Below, piece after piece: positions 43,601 to 52,247 of a stretch of 64,000 nucleotides of DNA. Every line of letters starts with the position of its first letter. Positions within the stretch are counted from its first letter, which is position 1. Position numbers and translations under genes: made by a program. Source of the DNA: a virus; IMG/VR virus record IMGVR_UViG_3300042398_001385, positions 62,001 through 126,000 of that record. One strand, given 5' to 3'. The notes beneath the pieces were generated by a model. That model did no database searches and was not told where the DNA came from. It saw only the letters and a program-made list of their open reading frames with translations.

Positions 43601-44092
43601 TGTCGTATCTGGGAACCAAAATTTCTCCTTATTGTAGTATGAAGATAATAATTTATCCTGTTTTGTTAGTGGATCTGAGTACCCTCCTGTCGCATTAGCT
43701 CCGTTTTGCTCCTCAGTGTCCATAGAGAAAGCTCTATATCTAGCTACATCAGCTCCTGCAGAATATTCAGGATCTCCATTTTCATCAACAGAATTATTTA
43801 ATAATCTTAGATTTAGTGCAAAGATAGGTCCGCTCTGAAGACATACTAAAGAAGATCTGTGGAAAAATGATCCTTTTTTCTCTAAAGCCTTATCTATACC
43901 GCCAAATACAGATTGGAATGTCGTGATATCTGGACAATAAACCGGGGTATTGAAGTTACCAATATTAGAATAACCAACTACCAATCTAATCGTAGAAGGA
44001 TTTATAATAATGTTTTCACTAGCATCAAATTCTAAAGTATAAACCCCAGATGCTTTAAATTGGGATAAATCAAGTTTGACTTGTCTTGCCAT
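40694..44092 (-). CDS. 18: tail sheath protein (gp18), enlarged
   Basis: At 1132 residues this is far longer than T4 gp18 (659). The N-terminal 100 residues (VVGYSNIGNFNTPVYCPDI) and the C-terminal 200 residues (FLTIMDSSNNTPAIIDQNIGI then IEPARGIHKFINRMTV) fit the sheath core that contacts the tube and neighbours. The middle is expanded by extra beta-rich domains that probably face outwards. The sheath contracts to drive the tube through the host envelope. A GATATATA octamer lies 52 nt upstream. Confidence 0.85.
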   Translation of the reverse strand: MARQVKLDLSQFKASGVYTLEFDASENIIINPSTIRLVVGYSNIGNFNTPVYCPDITTFQSVFGGIDKALEKKGSFFHRSSLVCLQSGPIFALNLRLLNNSVDENGDPEYSAGADVARYRAFSMDTEEQNGANATGGYSDPLTKQDKLLSSYYNKEKFWFPDTTYFLATEDNSGSQPDSRKLFSLVNLGQNPVSIIVRKSLDSKFPLKGFDITAREYFGSDNVPSYMNQYDYLSDWFVDVIVVSGNWTDYQALANDPVYSQYFTSKGFIKSQIDNFLSLNGVNIVLTTTGTIIPNFTDQNGTLRYIQTLINNQTATTGIFCAVNEEALDDLLDNSSVFDLVGHHIVDEIGPDADITAIPKNLNFLSYSQNLFADYTYYKNLAGSTGGTELQDAVSPGPGMDILPETGTLVEDILYNTTGDAGIPTTLWDTYNPTARDGGAIYLDTLFTSPTLHDDQITTLESFLDTSSNAPAVKWVVGKVTSNLPTPGYLGFYEGDLVKLRVVENKFITNNTLPVGLKQQLRLRLNHPLIGSTASTTYVEPYDITNKSSVSAYQIGNPDYFDNDDVYFSPDIPVGLDSYLAYENSAMYRDWVKGNIGDGDIDWKDDTGTLLQYLKFEVNVDRDGYNILVCRAYADDTLSTPESIATWDSTYISSLPIGANQASGESFNIVSTAGNISDFVDIITQLQPNIIELSTAEATASKIKVGDLLVSTDVQIYDNPLTENLQSRLTRVLEVKTVASASSPGLYTVQVKTERPIKLYPGTTTRVWKFKNIQEFVKTFNFTYLPGSDIKAASMPNGTDTRMNEILDVLYNTNLARTLADTDVITFRYIVDTFDGGIQPNCKYQLTKLAKNRQKCLAICNLPSMKKFSESIDPRFTSAPTATDPAPLLQARYIADGGNLSLNPSFTFSLPDEDLGAKFSGFFAPFLTIRENNKNLNVPPSPYVSNNFIRKFITGEPYSIVAGLKRGIISAGNLVGLEYDFDIQDREFLEPFGINPIIRKRGVGIVIYGNQTSYQRTNSAFNNLHVRDLLITVESAVEDILSNYVFDFNEDNVRLEIKTLVDNYLSGVRSVGGIYNFLTIMDSSNNTPAIIDQNIGIIDVIIEPARGIHKFINRMTVTRTGGIASGGFIQFS

Positions 44093-44144
44093 TTTTAAAT
44101 TTTATTTTATATTCTAAGAAGTTCTGTATACTTCTTTTTCTATG

Positions 44145-44152
44145 TATATATC
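44145..44152 (-). promoter_or_regulatory. GATATATA octamer, candidate late promoter
   Basis: Exact octamer on the minus strand between terminase and sheath genes, 52 nt before the sheath ATG. Confidence 0.4.
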
Positions 44153-44161
44153 ATTCTTCCT

Positions 44162-45967
44162 TCAAGAATCAAGGAGACCGTTTAAGAAAGTATAATTTGA
44201 AATGTCGCTATTTTTGTTTTGAGCGGATTCATTAGCTTCTGATAGCCTTTCTTCTATCATTTTTTTGAATTTTTCTGGGATAATATCGTAAATATCCATC
44301 ACAGTCTCTTGAAAATCGCCATTATCGAATACACAATTTATGTTTACGAGGGTCATAGCTTCGTCATCTTTACCTATTTGACTGGAGAAACTACCATTAG
44401 GATTTATACCAAAATTTGCCAATTCGTGTATACCGTTTTTATTAGAAGGGATTATTTTATATGATCTTGTGTTTATTTTTAGATCGTAGCAAAATTTTTC
44501 TTTGTTTTTTACTGTGAGTTTAACTCCAGGCTTTAATTTGGTGCTTGCTTCAGAGTGTTTAGTATAAACAAACATTTCATCAAAGAAATCTTCTGAATCT
44601 AGTAGCTTGTCCATTAACATTTCACCCTTATGATCTAATTCTAATACTACTCTTGTATTATCTACTCCTAGTATATCTAATATTAAAATCTCGAGAAAAA
44701 CTTTAAACTCTTCTATCTCTATAATATTAGATCTAAATATTCCAACCTGAAGCAAGCAGAAAAAATCACTTTCGTCCTCAAAAAATCTCTTACTTTTTAT
44801 CACACTGCTAGGCATGGGTGCTACTTTGAAAATATTAGCTACAGAATAGTCTCCGCCACCACCACTAGCTGTATCTATAGAAATATAAAATTTTTGACCA
44901 TCCTTTTCAAATATTGAAGCTGGATCGAATTTTGGGTGCCATAAAAGATTAGAATAATCTATGGTACTTCTTTCAAATGATGATAGTTCGTGGTATCTAA
45001 ATTGCTCCTCTGATGTTTTTAATCTTTTTAACGTATTAGAATCCAATAGCAATCTAGATGAAGAAAGGAATTGACACCCATACTCCTGGTTAAAATCCTC
45101 TTCAGACCCTAAAGCAGCTATTTCTTTTCTTTTCCATTCTTCGTCTCTTCCAGGGACCTGCCACCATTCAACCCTTATTGGATTAAATTCATTTTCACCT
45201 TCAACCGCTCCTTTATAAATTTCAAAAAATTTATTCATACCGTTAGGAGTAGAAGTTATAATAACCCTTGCAATTTGTGATGATGATATGGTAGGATAAA
45301 CCGATTTAAAGAATTGGTTTATGAAGTTAGGGTTAATGTGAGCAAACTCATCCATGTATAACATATGGATTGTATAACCGATAGAAGATGTTTTAGTTGT
45401 TGTTTTAGCCATTATACGACATCCATTATCAAACTTCATAGTCATTACGTTATAAACAACTAAACCTGGCTTTAGGAAGAAAGGTAATCCTTTCATAATT
45501 ACCTTGATCTTATCCATTAACTCTGCTGCGGTATCTCCAATATTCGCCATAATCATGGCATTTTTTTCAAAATTAAATAGAAGATACCATAATAAAAATA
45601 TAGATGATGTAATGGTTTTACCAGATTGTCTAGGAGATACGAAGACGTTTTTTCTGTGGTGTTGGTATTGATTTAATATTTGTATCTGATAATCTCTCAG
45701 TAATATCTGTCTAATGCCCTCGTCGGTCATTACGTGACAATATTTATTAGCAAAATAAACTACATCCTCCGCACATTTTTTAATCTCCTCTAACTCGAAT
45801 TCAGTATATTCAAAAAGAATATTTCCTTTTCTTAACTCTGGATCGTTCTCATGGAAGGGATTATCCACATCCTTGTAGTCTACTCCATTTTCCTCTGCAT
45901 CGTATACTAGTTTATCAACTTTTGCAGTAGACCAAAAATTACTGGATTTTTCTTCCTTCATAAGCAT
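44162..45967 (-). CDS. 17: terminase large subunit (gp17)
   Basis: The 601-residue protein (T4: 610) has Walker A SPRQSGKT (111-118), Walker B MLYMDE (203-207), coupling motif ITSTPNG and the RNase-H-like nuclease core beginning at D365 in SIDTASGGGG, with a second acidic site in VLELDHKG. It is the packaging motor that pumps DNA through the portal and cuts the concatemer. It follows the gp16-like gene by 3 nt, as in T4. Confidence 0.95.
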   Translation of the reverse strand: MLMKEEKSSNFWSTAKVDKLVYDAEENGVDYKDVDNPFHENDPELRKGNILFEYTEFELEEIKKCAEDVVYFANKYCHVMTDEGIRQILLRDYQIQILNQYQHHRKNVFVSPRQSGKTITSSIFLLWYLLFNFEKNAMIMANIGDTAAELMDKIKVIMKGLPFFLKPGLVVYNVMTMKFDNGCRIMAKTTTKTSSIGYTIHMLYMDEFAHINPNFINQFFKSVYPTISSSQIARVIITSTPNGMNKFFEIYKGAVEGENEFNPIRVEWWQVPGRDEEWKRKEIAALGSEEDFNQEYGCQFLSSSRLLLDSNTLKRLKTSEEQFRYHELSSFERSTIDYSNLLWHPKFDPASIFEKDGQKFYISIDTASGGGGDYSVANIFKVAPMPSSVIKSKRFFEDESDFFCLLQVGIFRSNIIEIEEFKVFLEILILDILGVDNTRVVLELDHKGEMLMDKLLDSEDFFDEMFVYTKHSEASTKLKPGVKLTVKNKEKFCYDLKINTRSYKIIPSNKNGIHELANFGINPNGSFSSQIGKDDEAMTLVNINCVFDNGDFQETVMDIYDIIPEKFKKMIEERLSEANESAQNKNSDISNYTFLNGLLDS

Positions 45968-45970
45968 ATA

Positions 45971-46741
45971 TTAAAATATATCGTCGTCTAGTTCAAAATC
46001 TATTTCGTCGTCACCTCCTAAAAGATCTGTTGTTCCTCCGAATTTTGTCCTAGGATTTATAAGGCTATCGTCAGGTGGATCATTGTTTACTATTTCTGCA
46101 TCTTTTACTATACTACCGTTTTTCATAACATTCTGAAGATTTTCCATAAGACTTCTAGTTCCTCTTGCTTTCAATAAATCTTCATTTTCTTTAGATTGTA
46201 TAATATTTCCGTTTTCGTCAAATTGTATATCTCCGCCTTTATTAACCTCCTCTGATTCTATTTTTAATTGTTTATAGTTTTTCTCCATTTGTGTCATATA
46301 TGAAGAAAAGTTTTTAGGCATCTGCATTATTTGATTTTGTAGCTGTGCTAAAACCTCGAATAATCTTGGCTCTACTCTTCCTGAATCAATTTCTTCTATA
46401 AGCTTAGCTATAGCATGCTGTGCAGTTCTTATTTGAAATGCCATAGTAGATATACTCATGGCATCTATTTTTTGTTTGTGCTTTATGTATGAATCTTCAG
46501 AAAGATTATCCATATCATTATAAAATTTTGAAAGAGAATCTAATATAGCTCTTGCTTCTATTTCAACCTCAGTTTTTACCCCATCTATATTAAGCTCTCT
46601 GTGTTGCTTAATTGGTGGTATATCTGGTGTACTTAATCCGGATAGCATTTCATCTGCTAAAATTATACTATCAAGCCTATCTTTAAGATTAAGCTCTTGT
46701 TCTTTAGAAAGATTCTGCGTTTTTGGTTTTCTTCTTGGCAT
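45971..46741 (-). CDS. 16: terminase small subunit (gp16-like)
   Basis: A 256-residue helical protein directly upstream of gp17. It has a basic N-terminus, a central coiled-coil region (FQIRTAQHAIAKLIEEIDSG, EVLAQLQNQIMQMPKNF) and an acidic C-terminal tail ending in DDEIDFELDDDIF. This is the layout of T4 gp16 (164 residues), which recognises DNA and stimulates the large subunit, with extensions at both ends. The call rests mostly on position and coiled-coil content. Confidence 0.7.
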   Translation of the reverse strand: MPRRKPKTQNLSKEQELNLKDRLDSIILADEMLSGLSTPDIPPIKQHRELNIDGVKTEVEIEARAILDSLSKFYNDMDNLSEDSYIKHKQKIDAMSISTMAFQIRTAQHAIAKLIEEIDSGRVEPRLFEVLAQLQNQIMQMPKNFSSYMTQMEKNYKQLKIESEEVNKGGDIQFDENGNIIQSKENEDLLKARGTRSLMENLQNVMKNGSIVKDAEIVNNDPPDDSLINPRTKFGGTTDLLGGDDEIDFELDDDIF

Positions 46742-46744
46742 AAA

Positions 46745-48934
46745 TTATCTGTTTCTGGCAACTTTTGGAAGTTTCAAGATAGGCTTAGCATTATCTATTA
46801 TTATAGCTAATTGAGCATCTCCGACTATATTCTGATTTAATAAAGTCGATTGTTTTTCCTCTTCTACCATTTGTTTAAAAAATCTATAATTAGTTACCCA
46901 TAATGGGCAAGATCTTGTTTTATATGAATAATTATTTGTTCCATAAAAAGGACTATCGTAACTTTCCTCTATAACAGGAGGAATGTCGAAAGTGTATACT
47001 TGACTTGTTACCCCATCTAAAGAATGTACTAAGCTAAGATCCGATGTTTGTGTGGAGGGATTATCTGGATCATATGTCAATCTCCATACATTTATAGAAT
47101 ATTGTCTGAATATATTAGAGAAATTAAAAACAAATCCATACCAATCATCAGTAGTAGGTATAAATTCTCCTATTGTACTTGGTATACCTGCTCCAAAAGG
47201 TGAGATTATCTCTAGGTTGTTTATTTTAATTCTAAAACTTCCAGTTTGTAAATAATTGTTATCCGATGGGCTATTAACTGAATTTGATCCACTCCATATA
47301 AAATCTATCAATATTCCCTGGCCGTTATAATATCCATCGAATAAAATCCTGGATTGAGCCTTTTGCATTTTCCAACCAGCTGTATTAGCTGGTGAAGGAG
47401 CTCCGTTATCTTTTATTTTAAATCTAAACTGGTCTAAGATCTCTATTAATTCAAATCCTCCAGATCTAGTCCCGTCTGCTAATATTGAAACAAACCCATT
47501 AGGATTCCCGCCCATTACTAATTTATGTGGAATAGGATAAGTGCTGTAAGTTATTTCATCAGTCCCTATATTATCTATAGTAATAGAAAGCTTAGAAGCG
47601 GGCTTAGGAACTAACTTAGACCTGTCTAAATAGTTTCTATTCCTAAACCAGCAAAGAAAAGATCTTTCTTCGTTTTCTGTTAATATAGGATCAGCTTTCC
47701 ATCTAACTGCGTCTCTTTCTATTTGTAAAATTTCAGGAGATGATGGATCTACTTGATTTTGTGAATCAACAAATATTTTATCTAGATCATAATAATTATT
47801 AAATACTATGGTCCAATTATTATTAAGATCATATTCTATTATAGGAAGATCCTTATTTATATATGATCTTATAGGATCCTCGAATCTTCTTTGGGATGTA
47901 ATAGCATATTGCTGTGGCTTTGTTAATTCTATCTCCTCATTTTTTATTTCCTCACCAAATAGGTCTTTAGTATTAACCGTGTAATCTAAAAGTTCCGTTT
48001 CTGCCTCTGTATTTAAAAATGTAGTATTTTTCTTAACCTCGTATTTAGCTAATTGTATTTTAAAATATACTGGATAATTATTAATGTCTCTAAAAACGTA
48101 CATAGAATCTATTTGGTAGATCCTATTGGTTATAGGAAAGTATATTATATCTCTTTTTCTTGGTTGTGACCCTTTACCAAATATTCCTTCGAAATACTTT
48201 CTATCTATATGAATTTCAAAAGGCTGGGCAAAGTTTAACCCCCATGAATCAAATGTTAATGCTGCATCTGGGAATTGGTTGTTTGGAACCATAACCTTAA
48301 TACATTTTTCATCTACAACATTAAATAAATTATATTCCTTTAGTACTACATCCTTTCCCCTTCCTTGTGGTTGTACTGAATAATAAACAACCTCATGGCC
48401 AAATACATTATTAACGATCTTACTTAGATCCTGGTACATATTTATTGACCTGTTTATATCATAAGGTCTAAAAGTAAAATCACAGTCAGAAAAAACTATA
48501 GGATAATTTGTTAGCTCCTTACTACATAAGGGTGCTGGAGGATTACTCATCAAGCTCCTAGGATCTACAGTTTTATATGTTAGATTAAGCTCAAAGTCTA
48601 ATAATACTATAGGAGGGCTCAAAGGAGTTCCTGGCGGATAATATGGACTAGAATTTTCATCAGATGAAGCAGTCATCCTTATCTCTATCCATAGTGGATT
48701 ATCAGGGGATATTAATATGCTTTGTATTGAAGATTCTGTAAGCTCTGTCCACAAAGACCAATTGGAACCGTTTATACTCCATCTATACTCTAGATATAGA
48801 TATATGTGTGGAGGATCTTCTCCGCTAGTATCTATGGTCCATCCAGTAAATGATTCTACATTTTTGAATGGTTCTGACCAGGATATGATCCTATAGTTTC
48901 CTATACCTGAAAATTCTATTAAGCTTTCTGCCAT
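46745..48934 (-). CDS. 14: neck protein (gp14-like) fused to extra domains
   Basis: The 729-residue protein contains in residues about 165-330 the pattern of T4 gp14: NNVFGHEVVYYSV, a helix with FDSWGLNFAQPFEIHID, then RDIIYFPITNRIYQIDSM and FKIQLAKYEVKK. T4 gp14 has 256 residues and closes the head after packaging. Here an N-terminal Ig-like region (residues 1-130) and a C-terminal lectin-like region (430-640, with RILFDGYYNGQGILIDF) are added. It precedes gp16 as in T4. An exact octamer lies 19 nt upstream. Confidence 0.65.
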   Translation of the reverse strand: MAESLIEFSGIGNYRIISWSEPFKNVESFTGWTIDTSGEDPPHIYLYLEYRWSINGSNWSLWTELTESSIQSILISPDNPLWIEIRMTASSDENSSPYYPPGTPLSPPIVLLDFELNLTYKTVDPRSLMSNPPAPLCSKELTNYPIVFSDCDFTFRPYDINRSINMYQDLSKIVNNVFGHEVVYYSVQPQGRGKDVVLKEYNLFNVVDEKCIKVMVPNNQFPDAALTFDSWGLNFAQPFEIHIDRKYFEGIFGKGSQPRKRDIIYFPITNRIYQIDSMYVFRDINNYPVYFKIQLAKYEVKKNTTFLNTEAETELLDYTVNTKDLFGEEIKNEEIELTKPQQYAITSQRRFEDPIRSYINKDLPIIEYDLNNNWTIVFNNYYDLDKIFVDSQNQVDPSSPEILQIERDAVRWKADPILTENEERSFLCWFRNRNYLDRSKLVPKPASKLSITIDNIGTDEITYSTYPIPHKLVMGGNPNGFVSILADGTRSGGFELIEILDQFRFKIKDNGAPSPANTAGWKMQKAQSRILFDGYYNGQGILIDFIWSGSNSVNSPSDNNYLQTGSFRIKINNLEIISPFGAGIPSTIGEFIPTTDDWYGFVFNFSNIFRQYSINVWRLTYDPDNPSTQTSDLSLVHSLDGVTSQVYTFDIPPVIEESYDSPFYGTNNYSYKTRSCPLWVTNYRFFKQMVEEEKQSTLLNQNIVGDAQLAIIIDNAKPILKLPKVARNR

Positions 48935-48951
48935 TTTTGGCTTTTGTTTCT

Positions 48952-48959
48952 AATATATA
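48952..48959 (+). promoter_or_regulatory. AATATATA octamer on the plus strand
   Basis: It overlaps the minus-strand octamer at 48954-48961, so a nearly palindromic 10-nt element can serve both divergent genes. It ends 14 nt before the ATG at 48974. Confidence 0.35.
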
Positions 48960-48961
48960 TC
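48954..48961 (-). promoter_or_regulatory. GATATATA octamer, candidate late promoter
   Basis: Exact octamer on the minus strand, 19 nt before the ATG of the gp14-like gene. Confidence 0.45.
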
Positions 48962-48973
48962 AGTAAAAACTAT

Positions 48974-49294
48974 ATGAAAAAATTTAGAGCGCAAATGGAG
49001 AGGTTTAGTTTCGCACAGCTTACTTCAAATTCTGACGGTAAAACATCCGGTAGCGGTACAGCAGGACTTTACATAGTTTTCATTGGGGGAATATGCTTTT
49101 TTCTTGGCTGTATAGATAAAATGTTTTTAGATAAGAGTGTTGATATTCTTACTCAATCTATAATCCTAGTATCATTAGGAGCAGCACTTCTTGGATATAG
49201 AAAATCAAAAGATTCTGGAGTATCCGATTTAGAAGGTGAAGTTAAAGAGGAAACTTCTAGCGAAGGATCAGCTGAAGAGCCACTAAATTCTTAA
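48974..49294 (+). CDS. small two-helix membrane protein on the plus strand
   Basis: The 106-residue protein starts with ATG at 48974 (the frame extends to a TTG at 48944, which would overlap the octamer). It has a polar N-terminal 30 residues, two membrane helices (AGLYIVFIGGICFFLGCID and TQSIILVSLGAALLGY) and an acidic tail (EVKEETSSEGSAEE). It is an isolated gene inserted against the structural operon and overlaps the stop of the gp15-like gene by 4 nt. Function is unknown. Confidence 0.65.
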   Translation: MKKFRAQMERFSFAQLTSNSDGKTSGSGTAGLYIVFIGGICFFLGCIDKMFLDKSVDILTQSIILVSLGAALLGYRKSKDSGVSDLEGEVKEETSSEGSAEEPLNS

Positions 49295-50127
49295 GGATTA
49301 GAAGGAGCTTCTCCAGTTGCACCAGTTGCACCAGTGATATCTTTTTTGATATCATATATTCCTAGTCCAGATATTATTGTGCTGTTATCAGGAGGAGCTG
49401 TACCTAATTCAACATTAAGTCTTATTCCACCTTGCATTAGATTTCCTCTAAATCTTTCGGTTGTTTGATCTATATCAGGTAAATAAGTTTCTAACTCCAT
49501 AGAAAAACTTAATGTTATTGCTTCTCCTCTTTGAGATCCATATGATAATTGAAAATTATTAGGTTGTTTATCTGGCGGAGCATCTCCTAGACTAACCTGT
49601 ACAGGTATTCTGAATCCTTTGTAATAGAAATAATAAACGAATCTTTTGTAAAGTATCTCTAAAACACTTTGCTGTATTTTAAAAGCATCTAGTGTAGTAT
49701 CAGCTTTTATCTTAGCATTTATCGATATGCCTAGAGGAATTGGGTAGAAATAAGATGAATATGTAACCATTTCGCTACCTGTATCTTTTTCTACTTCCTT
49801 AGCATATGAACCACGAACGAATTTAGTTGTAGCAGATCCGGTGTCTATTCTAGTAGCACCTAGCTCTAAAATACCTCTAGGAATTACGTCATAATTACCT
49901 TCTGCAAATGCTGGTTTACCGTCGCAGTCTTCATAAGATAGATAAAAATCCTGAAGGAATGGTTCGTCACCAACCATCGAATAAAAGAAAGGTATGTATA
50001 TAGTTGTAACATTCTGATCACTATCAGTTTGTTCGTATGTTACAGCTTCATTAAGCTTACTTAAAAGTCCTATTATAATACCTCTAAAAAATACATCGTC
50101 TGTATTATATTTTTCTAAAAAATTCAT
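49291..50127 (-). CDS. 15: tail sheath stabiliser (gp15-like)
   Basis: The 278-residue protein matches T4 gp15 (272) in length and layout: an N-terminal helix with FFRGIIIGLLSKL, IYIPFFYS, PRGILELGATRID, YPIPLGISINAKIK, DAFKIQQSVLEILYKR and a late SMELETYLPD. T4 gp15 caps the tail tube and sheath and joins them to the head. The C-terminus carries a short collagen-like ending ([12 protein letters not shown]). It lies upstream of gp14/16/17, close to T4 order. Confidence 0.75.
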   Translation of the reverse strand: MNFLEKYNTDDVFFRGIIIGLLSKLNEAVTYEQTDSDQNVTTIYIPFFYSMVGDEPFLQDFYLSYEDCDGKPAFAEGNYDVIPRGILELGATRIDTGSATTKFVRGSYAKEVEKDTGSEMVTYSSYFYPIPLGISINAKIKADTTLDAFKIQQSVLEILYKRFVYYFYYKGFRIPVQVSLGDAPPDKQPNNFQLSYGSQRGEAITLSFSMELETYLPDIDQTTERFRGNLMQGGIRLNVELGTAPPDNSTIISGLGIYDIKKDITGATGATGEAPSNP

Positions 50128-50567
50128 ATAGTATTATTTAAATCGTTATCCAGAATAGCGGACGTTTTATCTCTAATTATTGGTTTACTACCGTATTGAT
50201 AAGGATCCTTCTCTAAATCTATAACCCTTATTTTTGATTGTAAATAGATTGGAATTTCTCTCATCTTAAATCTTAAAGGCTGTTTATTTGAATTTTTGTA
50301 ATCCGGGTGGTAAAAATCACCTGTTGCATATTCTAGATCCGTAAGTTCTCTACATTCATAAACTGTTGACGTTTCAACAAATTTAAAGTATCTTTTAAGT
50401 TGGGATATTCCGTCATTCTTGTTAACAGGAACTATAAATCTGTAAACAAAATATTCTTTCTGTGGGATGTCATCTGCTAAAGAGTCTGATTTAACAACAA
50501 GAAAATAGTTAAAAGTGGGATTAAGATTCCTTATTGATTCCGTTCCCGCGGGATATAATTCTGCCAT
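50124..50567 (-). CDS. hypothetical virion assembly protein, 147 aa
   Basis: The protein has a Tyr/Phe-rich strand pattern and overlaps the gp15-like gene by 4 nt, so the two are coupled. No family is recognised; in T4 gene 13 or 14 would be nearby, but nothing here supports either. A GATATATA octamer lies 4 nt before the ATG, so this is the first gene of the head-tail unit. Confidence 0.6.
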   Translation of the reverse strand: MAELYPAGTESIRNLNPTFNYFLVVKSDSLADDIPQKEYFVYRFIVPVNKNDGISQLKRYFKFVETSTVYECRELTDLEYATGDFYHPDYKNSNKQPLRFKMREIPIYLQSKIRVIDLEKDPYQYGSKPIIRDKTSAILDNDLNNTI

Positions 50568-50571
50568 GTTT

Positions 50572-50579
50572 TATATATC
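50572..50579 (-). promoter_or_regulatory. GATATATA octamer, candidate late promoter
   Basis: Exact octamer on the minus strand, 4 nt before the ATG at 50567, at the boundary between the replication and the head-tail units. The very short leader would give an almost leaderless mRNA. Confidence 0.4.
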
Positions 50580-52247
50580 CTATGATATCTTATCGAAAGA
50601 AATATCGGAGAAGTTATTTTTCTTAGCGATTTCTATTTTATAATCAAATATTTCAGTAGGCATAGGTGCATGGTTTATTACAAAAATGTTCATACCTAAA
50701 TCATCAGATAATTTTCTAAGTGTGTTTAGAATACTATGAACTCCATCTGGATCTACTGAACTAAATATCTCATCCAGGAAAAGTATATTTACTGAAGAGA
50801 ACCTTATTTTCATCAATTTTATAACGGCAATTAAAACAGCAAAATCAACTTTTTTCATTTCCCCAGTAGATAATGTACCGTGTGATATCTCCTCCCCTAG
50901 ATGAAATATCTGTGCATTAAACTCTTCGTTAAATACCACCTTATATGGTAAATGTAGAGAAAGCAATGTATTTAATATCTCGTTATTTAAAGAGGGCAGT
51001 ATCGATTTTATTGCTAATTGTTTTACTCCCTTTTCACTGAGCACCTCGTCTAGTGTTTTTACCCAAGATTGTTTTTCTTCAAATGTAACTTTCTCTTGAT
51101 TAAAAGATGTGAGATCCTCGTTTGCCTGGTTTAAAAGTTTTCTTATAGAATTAGCTTCGTCATTGTTTTTAGCTGTTTTAAGAGACTTTAATTTATCTTT
51201 TAGGGTTTTAATTCCATTTTCGATTTTACTTCCCTTAGAGAAAAGATCATTCTTGACATCAACTAAATCATTTTGTGATTTTTTTGAACTTTCATAATTC
51301 TTTTTTAAATCTTTAAGATCCTCGTCAGATTTTTCTTTTAATCTACATAGATCATCAAATATACTCTTATGAAAATCTGTTGATAAATCTGATGAACATG
51401 TTGGGCATTTATCTTGATTGTAAAGATTTATTTTGGAATTAATTTCTTTTATTTTAGATGCTAGGTCACTGTATTTCTCGTATGCTTTAGTTACTGCTCT
51501 GTTTATTTCGCTCTCACTAGTTTTAAAAGATTTAATCCTGTCAGTATGTAAAGATAAAAGATTCTTATAATTTTCTAACTGGTCCTCCGTCTTTTCTATC
51601 TCTGATCCAGAATTTTCAATTATTTTTTTCTGAAGCTCTTCCAATTCCTTCTGTGATGCTGATATAGATCTACCTGTAGCAAATATTTCACCAGTTAATC
51701 TATCAATGGAAGATTTTATATTTTTACTTTCCTCTTTTAGAATATCTCTCATATCGTTTAAGATATAGAATCCAAAGATCTTGTCTATAATAAGCTTCTT
51801 GTCAGCTGTACTCATTTTTAAGAAGCTTTTGAAGTCGTTTATCGAAAGAGATATTGTGTTATTGAAAACATAATAAGGTATTTTTAGAATATCATCGCTG
51901 AGATAATCCTGAACATTATTTTTTCCAGCTTGGTCATATATTTTTCCGTCTATAGAAAGTTGAAAGTGTGCGGGTTCTAATCCCCTTTCAACCTCATATA
52001 TTTTACCGTCCTGTTCGAATTCTATTTTCATCCATGCAGATTTATTAGATCTGTTAGGAATATCTTTTAATTTTTTACCCTCTAACTTCCCGTATAGACC
52101 AAAAGTTATAACATCAGATATGGTTGACTTACCTACACCATTCTCACCAAATACTTGAATTAAACCAGTATTCTCCGGCAATTCTAGCTTTTGTACTTTA
52201 TTTCCGTAAGAGGCAACGTTCCTCCATTCAATCTTCTTGATCTTCAT
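50580..52247 (-). CDS. 46: recombination endonuclease subunit gp46 (Rad50/SbcC-like)
   Basis: The 555-residue protein (T4: 560) has Walker A GENGVGKS (34-41), two long coiled coils, a zinc hook CPTC at 281-284, the ABC signature LSTGEMKK and Walker B ILFLDEIFSSVDP. With gp47 it resects double-strand ends to start recombination-dependent replication. It overlaps the gp47 gene by 20 nt, so they are coupled. Confidence 0.95.
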   Translation of the reverse strand: MKIKKIEWRNVASYGNKVQKLELPENTGLIQVFGENGVGKSTISDVITFGLYGKLEGKKLKDIPNRSNKSAWMKIEFEQDGKIYEVERGLEPAHFQLSIDGKIYDQAGKNNVQDYLSDDILKIPYYVFNNTISLSINDFKSFLKMSTADKKLIIDKIFGFYILNDMRDILKEESKNIKSSIDRLTGEIFATGRSISASQKELEELQKKIIENSGSEIEKTEDQLENYKNLLSLHTDRIKSFKTSESEINRAVTKAYEKYSDLASKIKEINSKINLYNQDKCPTCSSDLSTDFHKSIFDDLCRLKEKSDEDLKDLKKNYESSKKSQNDLVDVKNDLFSKGSKIENGIKTLKDKLKSLKTAKNNDEANSIRKLLNQANEDLTSFNQEKVTFEEKQSWVKTLDEVLSEKGVKQLAIKSILPSLNNEILNTLLSLHLPYKVVFNEEFNAQIFHLGEEISHGTLSTGEMKKVDFAVLIAVIKLMKIRFSSVNILFLDEIFSSVDPDGVHSILNTLRKLSDDLGMNIFVINHAPMPTEIFDYKIEIAKKNNFSDISFDKIS

